A model generated the notes under the pieces. It saw nothing but the letters and a program-made list of their open reading frames with translations. It searched no databases and had not been told where the DNA came from. A DNA stretch of 37,824 bases from Deltaproteobacteria bacterium (lineage in GTDB: Bacteria; Desulfobacterota; Desulfobacteria; Desulfobacterales; JAABPS01): positions 1 through 37,824 of the forward strand of contig JAFDFT010000004.1 in NCBI GenBank assembly GCA_019309685.1, given 5' to 3'. Position 1 is the stretch's first letter, and the number at the start of each line of letters is the position of its first letter. Both the position numbers and the translations under genes were made by a program. Shown piece by piece: positions 32,163 through 37,824 of the stretch.

Positions 32163-32990
32163 TTATAATTTCGCACCACAATGCTTACAGTACGTCGCGT
32201 CAACATCATGACCTTCAGCACCACACTCCGGACATGCCTGTGTGGAAATCTTTTTATTGAATGCGGTCGCCATTTCTACGGTAACAATGCCTGTTGGAAT
32301 CGCGATAATCCCGTAACCCAGTATCATAATCATGGCGGCCAGAAACTGACCCATACCTGTCTTGGGCAAAATATCTCCGTAGCCAACCGTTGTCAGCGTT
32401 ACAATGGCCCAATAGATACTTCTGGGTATGCTCGTAAAACCGCTTTCCTTTGATTCAATGAAATACATCAACGAACCAAAAATGATTACCAAAGTCAAAA
32501 CCGCAAAAAGAAAGACAATGATCTTTCGCCTGCTTGCCCTCAGCGCAGCTATGAGAAGTCTGGCCTCACCAAGATACTGAACCAGTTTCAGCACACGAAA
32601 GATTCTCAATACCCTTAAAAGACGAATCACAAGAAAGTATTGGCTGCCGGGGATAAACAGGCTGAAATATGTGGGAAGGATCGCCAGCAAATCAATAATC
32701 CCGAAAAAACTTCGCGCGTAAAGAATCGGACGCCCCACGCAGTACAGCCGCAAAATATATTCAATGGTAAAGAGAATCGTAAAAAACCACTCAGCAGCAT
32801 ATAGAAAGTCTCCATATGAATTTTGAATAGCAGAGACACTATCCAGCATCACCATCAAAACGCTTAGGACAATACCGATGATGAGGAGAATATCAAATGT
32901 CTTTCCCGCAGGTGTATCCGCTTCAAAAATAATTTCGTGAAGTTTCTGTCGCGATTTACTGATGGAATTCGATTTTGTATGTTTAGCCAT
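32163..32990 (-). CDS. Voltage-gated-type potassium channel with C-terminal zinc ribbon
   Basis: 275 residues with six TM segments. The S4 sensor is VIRLLRVLRIFRVLKLVQYLGEARLL (arginines every third residue from about 123), the selectivity filter is TLTTVGYGDILP at 199-208, and AAMIMILGYGIIAIPTGIVTVEM forms S6. This is the KvAP/Kch-like single-subunit channel pattern for K+ across the inner membrane. The cytosolic tail ends in ACPECGAEGHDVDATYCKHCGAKL, a four-cysteine ribbon which is a common but poorly explained add-on in bacterial Kv-like proteins. It lies close to the Nudix gene downstream (78 bp), with no clear functional link. Confidence 0.9.
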   Translation of the reverse strand: MAKHTKSNSISKSRQKLHEIIFEADTPAGKTFDILLIIGIVLSVLMVMLDSVSAIQNSYGDFLYAAEWFFTILFTIEYILRLYCVGRPILYARSFFGIIDLLAILPTYFSLFIPGSQYFLVIRLLRVLRIFRVLKLVQYLGEARLLIAALRASRRKIIVFLFAVLTLVIIFGSLMYFIESKESGFTSIPRSIYWAIVTLTTVGYGDILPKTGMGQFLAAMIMILGYGIIAIPTGIVTVEMATAFNKKISTQACPECGAEGHDVDATYCKHCGAKL

Positions 32991-33003
32991 ATATTATATT
33001 TTA

Positions 33004-33154
33004 TGATCTCGCAAAAAGTAAAAAATCAAATTTTTACTCGGTTTTAAGTTTTAGGTGTTAGGTTTTAAGCAACTGATTTAAAAGGCAAAGGCTAACCTAA
33101 AACTTAACACTTAAAACCTAAAACGTAATGAATTCGACTTTGTACGAAGCCATC
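33004..33154. repeat. Inverted-repeat element, family C, copy 2
   Basis: The ends TGATCTCGCAAAAAGT and (inverted) TGATGGCTTCGTACAAAGTC match the copy at 26663. The interior is different: an A/T-rich inverted repeat, TTTTAAGTTTTAGGTGTTAGGTTTTAAG paired with a CTAAAACTTAACACTTAAAACCTAAAAC arm. It is non-coding and followed directly by a fragment of family A. It lies 13 bp upstream of the channel gene start. Confidence 0.65.
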
Positions 33155-33166
33155 AAAATTACCACC

Positions 33167-33251
33167 TCAGTGTATTTCGAGGATTAAGCCCGCCAAGGCG
33201 GGATTGAGCCTGACAAAGAGATTGGATAAAAGAAAGTGTTTTCAAAGGCCT
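33167..33251. repeat. Degraded family A element (partial)
   Basis: Reads CAGTGTATTTCGAGGATTAA...CTGACAAAGAGATTGGATAAAAG..GTGTTTTCAAAGGCCT, which follows the reverse complement of the left half of the family A element at 10080 (ATTGAGTATTTCGAGGATTAA...CTGACACAGAAATTGGGCAAAAAG..GGTTTTGCAAAGGTCT). The other half is missing. It ends 1-2 bp from the stop codon of the HAD gene. Confidence 0.65.
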
Positions 33252-33252
33252 A

Positions 33253-33906
33253 TTACCATCTGCAGATAATCCACCCTTTCTCCATAGCAACCTTCTCAAG
33301 CTTCTTATCAGGGGTTACGCACATAGGGTGCCCTACCACTTCCAATACGGGGATATCGGATGCTGAATCCCCGTAATAATAGGCATCCTTAAGATCATAT
33401 CCGTGCTTCTCACAGTATTTTTCTGCCTGTCTTAATTTTTCCGCTCCGTAACAATAGTTTCCCAGGGGAAGCCCTGAATAATGCCCATCGATTACTTCCA
33501 GCTCCGAGCAGATGATATCGCCCATACCCAGGTGCTGTTTTATCAATTCGCTCAAATACCGGGTCGTGGCAGAAAGGATGACAGTAAACCCTCCATTTGT
33601 ATTATGAAAATCAACTTCCAAACGGGCCTTTTCACGGACCTTATCCTTTAGATGTTCATCAAAGAGCCGGGTACTAAAATCTAATATTTCTTTTTCAGAA
33701 ATCCCTTTAAGCCATCGCGCCATTAGTTTTATAACATTTTCCGACTTCATCAGCTTGAACCGGTATAGCAGAGAAAGAACAAGCCCTTCCATCAGGTTCA
33801 AATTACTGATAAGTCCCTCCCGGTATCCATTTGCTGCCATCACTTTGCCGCTGGTAGCGCTGATGACGGTATTGTCAATATCAAAAAAAGCGATATACTT
33901 CTTCAT
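33253..33906 (-). CDS. HAD-superfamily subfamily IB phosphatase (SerB-like)
   Basis: 217 residues. The nucleophile motif is FFDIDNTVI (D9 and D11), motif II is ILSATTR, and motif III-IV is DAYYYGDSASDIPVLEVVGHPMCVTPDKKLEKVAMEKGW, as in the HAD-IB group (phosphoserine phosphatase and 1-acyl-glycerol-3-phosphate-linked phosphatases). An all-helical cap (LISNLNLMEGLVLSLLYRFKLMKSENVIKLMARW) sits after motif I. Its position just downstream of a lipid kinase and PAP2-like gene favours a lipid phosphate substrate, which is inference. It lies 11 bp after the lipid kinase, so probably in one operon. Confidence 0.85.
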   Translation of the reverse strand: MKKYIAFFDIDNTVISATSGKVMAANGYREGLISNLNLMEGLVLSLLYRFKLMKSENVIKLMARWLKGISEKEILDFSTRLFDEHLKDKVREKARLEVDFHNTNGGFTVILSATTRYLSELIKQHLGMGDIICSELEVIDGHYSGLPLGNYCYGAEKLRQAEKYCEKHGYDLKDAYYYGDSASDIPVLEVVGHPMCVTPDKKLEKVAMEKGWIICRW

Positions 33907-33917
33907 AATAACAGCAT

Positions 33918-34841
33918 CTATTTATTGTTAAAAAAATGATTGCCATGCGGATTATAGATGATCTTCACGGCTCTGGGCAAAATGTTTACTTCATATGTAC
34001 TGGCGAAAAATAATTCGCCATCCAGATGATGGGGGACATCATGATCAAATTCAATAAACAGTTTATCTGTCTGGTAGTAATTGACCTTTGGATCTTCGAT
34101 ATGCGTTCCCTTTGGCACTTTGAGAAGTATGGCAAGCCTTTTCATAATAGAAAGCTCGTCTATCATACAGACATCCAGCAGCCCGTCATTGGCAACTGCC
34201 TTTGGTGTAAGGAAAAAATCGCCTGCGAACCTTCTGCCATTGGCAACCGTATTGATGAAACATTTTGTTTCATGTGTTTCGCCGTTTGTCTTTGTTATCA
34301 TGTTTTTTTCTTTGTATAAAAAAATCGTCTTAATGATATGCCGCCAGTACCTCAGTGCACTTCCTTGTTTACCTTCTCCTGTATCTTTAAAATTTTCAGC
34401 CGCGACCTGAGCGTCAAACCCAAGCCCCATTCCATTGAGAAAATAATTACCGTTACATTTCCCGACATCCATTTCTATAATATTTCCTTCAAGCAGTATA
34501 TCCCAGTCCCGGTCCGTGAACAGGTCAGAAAAACCAAGTATCTGAATAAAATCGTTTCCTGTACCCGCTGACACCATTCCCAGAATAGCATCGCTTTTGC
34601 CCACAATGGCCTGCGCCACCTCGTTAACCGTTCCATCCCCGCCCACCGGTATAAAACACTGATACCCATCGTTTAAAAATTTGCCTGCCAATTCTGTGGC
34701 ATGACCCTTCTTTTCGGTTAAAACCAGTTGTGCGTCCAGGTTGTGCTTTTTGATAACGTCCCTGACTTTTCCCACACATTTACCCGCATATCCGCTCCCT
34801 GCTATCGGATTTAAGATGAATACACATTTCTTGTCCTTCAT
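33918..34841 (-). CDS. Diacylglycerol/lipid kinase family protein (YegS-like)
   Basis: 307 residues. ILNPIAGSGYAGK and FIPVGGDGTVNEVAQAIVGK at about 64-82 (GGDGT) form the nucleotide-binding fold of the DAGK catalytic domain; VSAGTGNDFIQILGF is the second conserved block, and CFINTVANGRRFAGDFFLTPKAVANDGLLDVCMIDEL and FIEFDHDVPHHLDGEL complete the C-terminal beta-sandwich. Family members phosphorylate diacylglycerol, phosphatidylglycerol, sphingoid bases or similar lipids. GGGGG lies 7 nt before the ATG. It is placed between a PAP2-like membrane enzyme and a HAD phosphatase, giving a kinase/phosphatase lipid set. Confidence 0.9.
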   Translation of the reverse strand: MKDKKCVFILNPIAGSGYAGKCVGKVRDVIKKHNLDAQLVLTEKKGHATELAGKFLNDGYQCFIPVGGDGTVNEVAQAIVGKSDAILGMVSAGTGNDFIQILGFSDLFTDRDWDILLEGNIIEMDVGKCNGNYFLNGMGLGFDAQVAAENFKDTGEGKQGSALRYWRHIIKTIFLYKEKNMITKTNGETHETKCFINTVANGRRFAGDFFLTPKAVANDGLLDVCMIDELSIMKRLAILLKVPKGTHIEDPKVNYYQTDKLFIEFDHDVPHHLDGELFFASTYEVNILPRAVKIIYNPHGNHFFNNK

Positions 34842-34913
34842 GTCTATACCCCCATCCTTTTAATTGAAGTGCTATTCCAACCATTTACATCTGAATGTTA
34901 AATACATTTAAAA

Positions 34914-35999
34914 TCAAGTGCCGCGTTTTTCTAATTTTTCAGCTTCAGCAATCCACTTCACCTCATGAACCGCAAATCCCATCCGTTTACGGGTTGAAGC
35001 CCATCTGAGATATATCATTTCTGTTGCAAAATAAACCATAATTGTCAAAACAATGCCCGCGATAATGTCAATCACCCAATGATAACGCAGATATACCGTG
35101 CTGATGATGAGCGAAAAAACCCCTATTACCCAGAAACTGATAGATGTTTTTTCCCATTTAAAGGTCTCCCTGTACCGCATCGCGTAAATTAAGCAAATCA
35201 GGCATAAACAGACATGCATACTTGGCATGCAATCGGTTTTTATCCTTTCAAGGTAATTCCACATGTCATACTGAAGCGCGTAAAAGGACTCCCGCCCTGT
35301 TAGATTCAATAAAAAAGTAAATTTTATCCCTTCCAGCCGCGAAGTAAATTCCGGAATATTTTTCGCCATCTTCGGGAAATCGGGATCAAATACAAACCGG
35401 GGGCCTATTGCTGGGAAGAGTATATAGCAGCTCAATGAAATAATTAATGAAATCACCTGTGCCATCAGCACCCTGTAAAATACATCAAGCCTGTTTTTCT
35501 GCAGCAAATAGATAATATATACAAATGGATATACAAAAAACATGCCGTATGCCACCATAAAATAATCTACCGCCAGGGGATGAAGGAGTTTTTGCAGCCA
35601 AATCGTTGGCTGAACGCCAAACATGACCTCGTCGACCATCATCAAATACAGGTCCACATTTTTAAATGTGTCTTCAAACGCTTTGCTGAACAAAATAAGG
35701 TTTTCATAAACCACTGCGATTAATAAATAGGGGAGACAATACCACGTAAGCTGCAGATAGCTTTTATAGATATTTTCATGCACACCCTGCTGATTAAACA
35801 GCCTGAATCTTTTTCTGTTTAAAAATGTATGAAGAAGTATTATGGTAATGTAAGTATAGAAAAATGTGAACAGGTCAGCGTCTTTAAGATCAAACCGATC
35901 AAAATTAAAAGCAATTATAAAAAGAAGCAGTATGATAAAAACCAGCACAAACCAAAGCGCTGGATTTGTATTGGTGAGCAAGTTCTCTTTGTTTTTCAT
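34914..35999 (-). CDS. PAP2-superfamily membrane protein (Aur1/Ipt1-like)
   Basis: 361 residues, about ten TM segments. The C-terminal phosphatase-superfamily motifs are CMPSMHVCLCLICLIYAM (P-S-x-H, motif 2) and LRYHWVIDIIAGIVLTIMVYF (R-x5-H-x3-D-like, motif 3). This arrangement, with a long N-terminal membrane part and a late PSMH, fits the PAP2_3 group which includes inositolphosphotransferases, as well as lipid phosphatases. It may act on lipid phosphates or transfer a head group. The start at 35999 is 11 bp after the GNAT stop, with no clear ribosome site, so translational coupling is possible. Confidence 0.85.
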   Translation of the reverse strand: MKNKENLLTNTNPALWFVLVFIILLLFIIAFNFDRFDLKDADLFTFFYTYITIILLHTFLNRKRFRLFNQQGVHENIYKSYLQLTWYCLPYLLIAVVYENLILFSKAFEDTFKNVDLYLMMVDEVMFGVQPTIWLQKLLHPLAVDYFMVAYGMFFVYPFVYIIYLLQKNRLDVFYRVLMAQVISLIISLSCYILFPAIGPRFVFDPDFPKMAKNIPEFTSRLEGIKFTFLLNLTGRESFYALQYDMWNYLERIKTDCMPSMHVCLCLICLIYAMRYRETFKWEKTSISFWVIGVFSLIISTVYLRYHWVIDIIAGIVLTIMVYFATEMIYLRWASTRKRMGFAVHEVKWIAEAEKLEKRGT

Positions 36000-36010
36000 A
36001 AGTTAATTTT

Positions 36011-36655
36011 TTAAAGAAGTTTTTCAAGCCGAGCAATGCCCGGGCACTTTATAGTTGCTTCAAAATCAGGATGGCGCTTTTCATCAAAAAACTTAAAACC
36101 TGCTTTTTCATAAGCCCGCAGTGCCGGTGTATTCCCGATCAATACACCGATCTGTGATTTTTTATACCCAAGGTCCCGCCCTTTCTGGAAAATTTTCTCA
36201 AGCAGTCTGTTCACAAGGCCATGCCGCCTATAATCAGAACGCGCAGCCACCCATTCCACAACCCACGCGTCTTTATGAAATTTGGGCGTGCATGTCAAAA
36301 ACGGCCCCACCCGATTAAACATATCACCTAAGTCCTTCTTGCCCCAGCCTTCTTTTGACAGCACTTCATTGAGCATTTCAACGAAAACAAAATCAGTTGC
36401 TTTTTTCGGTTCGTACCCGGAAAGAGCTGCGGCTGCCTGGCCGTCAACTTCTGCGACGAGAAACCCCTCGAAGTTACAAATCGATTTGAACTCGGCTATT
36501 GCCAGTTTCCCAATGAGCTCCAGGCGCTTCTCCTCATCGCCAGGAAATGTAAAGTCCCAGTACCCGCGCTCAACATGCGATCGGCCGGCCGCAACCATTA
36601 CCCAGGCAAGAAATCCGGCGTCAGTTTCCCTTGCATTTCTTATTGTAACTTCCAT
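36011..36655 (-). CDS. GNAT-family N-acetyltransferase
   Basis: 214 residues. The acetyl-CoA region is WVAARSDYRRHGLVNRLLEKIFQKGRDLGYKKSQIGVLIGNTPALRAYEKAGFKFFDEKRHPDFE, with the R-x2-G-x-x pyrophosphate loop and the Asn of NTPALRAYEKAGF. The N-terminal half has an unusual helical insert (KATDFVFVEMLNEVLSKEGWGKKDLGDMFNRVGPFLTC). AAGGAG lies 7 nt before the ATG. The substrate is unknown. It is first in the run GNAT, PAP2-like, lipid kinase, HAD phosphatase. Confidence 0.87.
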   Translation of the reverse strand: MEVTIRNARETDAGFLAWVMVAAGRSHVERGYWDFTFPGDEEKRLELIGKLAIAEFKSICNFEGFLVAEVDGQAAAALSGYEPKKATDFVFVEMLNEVLSKEGWGKKDLGDMFNRVGPFLTCTPKFHKDAWVVEWVAARSDYRRHGLVNRLLEKIFQKGRDLGYKKSQIGVLIGNTPALRAYEKAGFKFFDEKRHPDFEATIKCPGIARLEKLL

Positions 36656-36710
36656 CTATTAGCTCCTTTCCTTTAATTCCTCACCACTTGCCTCTAACCT
36701 CTTTGTTTTT

Positions 36711-37466
36711 TCAATCAAAATCCACTACCGAACTAAGTGTTTCCCCGATCTCAGTATTTAAAACCAAATCCGCAATCCCATCCATTCCTGTAGGGTCTCT
36801 GTTGATGATCACAAGTTTCGAACCGTTTCGCTTGGCCAGCTCCGGAAAACCAGCAGCAGGATAAACAACAAGGGACGACCCGATGGAAAGAAACAGGTCG
36901 CAGGCAAGTGTTTCCTCCTTTGACGCCTGCATTTCATCCACTGGCATGGCTTGGCCAAATGATATTGTTGCCGTTTTTATAATACCATCGCATTGATCGC
37001 ATATGGGAAGGGTTTCGTCTTTTGAAAATGTTGTTTCAATAACATCGAATTCATACCGCTTCCCGCATTCGAGGCAGGACGCGTAAGTTGCGTTGCCGTG
37101 TAGTTCTATGACATGTTCATCCGGAACACCTGATAATTGATGGAGGCCATCAATATTTTGTGTGATAACGCTGGCGACTTTACCCATTTGAACGAGTTTT
37201 GCGATGGCAAGGTGGCCCTTATTTGGCTTGGCTTGATCCATAATTTCGCTGGTGGCAAATTTCCGTCGCCATGATTCACGGCGCATCTCCTCAGACGCAA
37301 TGAAGTCCTGAAAATTGATGGGCTGGTATTTTGTCCATATCCCTCCCGGACTTCTGAAGTCGGGTATGCCGGATTCAGTACTGATCCCCGCGCCCGTAAA
37401 CACAACTCCCCGCTTGCATTCAGCTATCATGGATCGCAGTTTATCGGTTCCTTCTTTATCACTCAT
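36711..37466 (-). CDS. cobB: Sir2-family NAD-dependent protein deacylase (sirtuin)
   Basis: 251 residues. GVVFTGAGISTESGIPDFRSPGGIWTKY at about 19-46 binds NAD, TQNIDGLHQLSG and ELHGN supply the Asn/Asp and catalytic His, and CLECGKRYE...CDQCDG holds the four zinc cysteines; the end FLSIGSSLVVYPAAGFPELAKRNGSKLVIINRDPT is standard. It removes acyl groups from lysines using NAD. The CobB-type Tyr/Arg pair that favours succinyl groups is not obvious (the region reads EMRRESWRRKFA), so plain deacetylase activity is more likely. GGGGGAG lies just before the ATG. A GNAT acetyltransferase is the next gene downstream, a suggestive pairing. Confidence 0.93.
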   Translation of the reverse strand: MSDKEGTDKLRSMIAECKRGVVFTGAGISTESGIPDFRSPGGIWTKYQPINFQDFIASEEMRRESWRRKFATSEIMDQAKPNKGHLAIAKLVQMGKVASVITQNIDGLHQLSGVPDEHVIELHGNATYASCLECGKRYEFDVIETTFSKDETLPICDQCDGIIKTATISFGQAMPVDEMQASKEETLACDLFLSIGSSLVVYPAAGFPELAKRNGSKLVIINRDPTGMDGIADLVLNTEIGETLSSVVDFD

Positions 37467-37525
37467 AGCTCCCCCTTATATGATAACGCGTACTTCGTTT
37501 TGTAATTACAACTGAATTATAGGAT

Positions 37526-37634
37526 GTCATTGGAGGAGCCCTTCGGCTATGCTCAGGATAGACGCCGCGACGAAGCAATCTAAACATCAGTGCTGCATAG
37601 GATAGAGATTGCTTCGGCTTCGCCTCGCAATGAC
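37526..37634. repeat. Inverted repeat of the GTCATTG-CGAAGCAATCT type (family D)
   Basis: The outer arms are GTCATTGGAGGAG and CCTCGCAATGAC; the inner arms are GACGAAGCAATCT and AGATTGCTTCGGC, with a loop of about 27 nt. This is a dispersed bacterial repeat pattern I recall from several phyla. It is non-coding and lies in the spacer upstream of the sirtuin. Confidence 0.7.
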
Positions 37635-37668
37635 TGTAATAACGATATATTAATTGAAAGACACTATA

Positions 37669-37824
37669 TTAGTTTCCATTTCTAATCAGCTTCCGGGCAA
37701 AAAAATCTTTCAAAATTTTGTTAAACCCGTAAGCAAGTTCGGTATTTTTTATCTCATCTTCACTAAACCATTTAAGACTTTGTCCTTCAGTAAGTGTTAT
37801 TTTGTTTATATCAATATCTTCTTT
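37669..37824 (-). CDS. Nudix hydrolase, C-terminal fragment (cut by the window edge)
   Basis: Translated by hand because the ORF lacks a start within the window: KEDIDINKITLTEGQSLKWFSEDEI...TELAYGFNKILKDFFARKLIRNGN, then stop at 37669. L-x-E-G-Q-x-L-x-W-F-S-x-x-E-I followed by an A-x-G-x-x-x-I-L-x-x-F helix is the common end of small Nudix hydrolases. The Nudix box itself lies outside the window, so the identification is from the tail only. Confidence 0.6.
   Translation of the reverse strand, partial: KEDIDINKITLTEGQSLKWFSEDEIKNTELAYGFNKILKDFFARKLIRNGN

Noticed and set aside
1-37824. tRNA, rRNA or CRISPR arrays
   Set aside because: I saw no cloverleaf with a CCA-type end, no rRNA-like sequence and no regularly spaced direct repeats. 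The branched core of repeat family B includes GGTTCGCCC, but it does not fold as a tRNA.

Overview
The window is about 38 kb of a bacterial chromosome of moderate to low G+C. Gene content suggests a Desulfobacterota / deltaproteobacterial (Desulfobacteraceae-like) anaerobe: a livKHMGF transporter, a large split Mrp-type antiporter cluster, an LsrF-like aldolase beside an aldolase-dehydrogenase fusion, DUF4126, DUF3795 and LPP20-like proteins, and many short inverted-repeat elements between genes. That assignment is inference; there is no rRNA or other taxonomic marker here. I found no tRNA, rRNA, CRISPR array, transposase or phage gene.

Layout, left to right. (1) 1-3.4 kb: a visibly AT-rich, minus-strand trio (B12-binding radical SAM protein cut by the window edge, GNAT acetyltransferase, DegT-type PLP aminotransferase) that looks like a transferred fragment of a surface-sugar or small-molecule pathway; a secreted Cys-rich protein follows at 3.5-4.0 kb. 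(2) 4.0-8.9 kb: a complete branched-chain amino acid ABC transporter, minus strand, order K-H-M-G-F, with a promoter before livK and a hairpin between livK and livH. (3) 9.2-11 kb: NAD kinase (plus), a MITE with target-site duplication, a VOC protein and a 48-residue zinc-ribbon protein missed by the ORF track. (4) 11-17.7 kb: class II aldolase/SDR fusion and LsrF-like aldolase, separated and flanked by a structured repeat; an exported LPP20-like protein (plus); metK; and panC, which appears to start at ATT. (5) 18-26.6 kb: an Mrp antiporter operon in the order E-F-G-MbhD-like-(MbhE+B fusion)-C-D-D'-small membrane protein-D'', ending in a stand-alone cyclic-nucleotide-binding-domain protein. 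(6) 26.8-33 kb: cytidylate-kinase-like P-loop protein, DUF3795, DUF4126, YihY/BrkB, patatin, Nudix and a voltage-gated K+ channel. (7) 33.2-37.8 kb: HAD phosphatase, DAG/lipid kinase, PAP2-type membrane protein, GNAT, sirtuin, and the C-terminus of another Nudix protein.

The most unusual feature is not a protein. At least four families of short inverted-repeat elements occupy the spacers, and six copies begin within about 8 bp of a gene's stop codon; one supplies the stop codon itself. One family (about 300 bp, two long copies plus a 74-bp deletion derivative) keeps a nested multi-branch stem layout although its loops differ, which suggests a structured RNA or cruciform. Other points of interest are the split Mrp complex with a D-like subunit that has lost the usual TM7 lysine, its CNBD partner, the ATT start of panC, and the LsrF / aldolase-SDR pair near metK.
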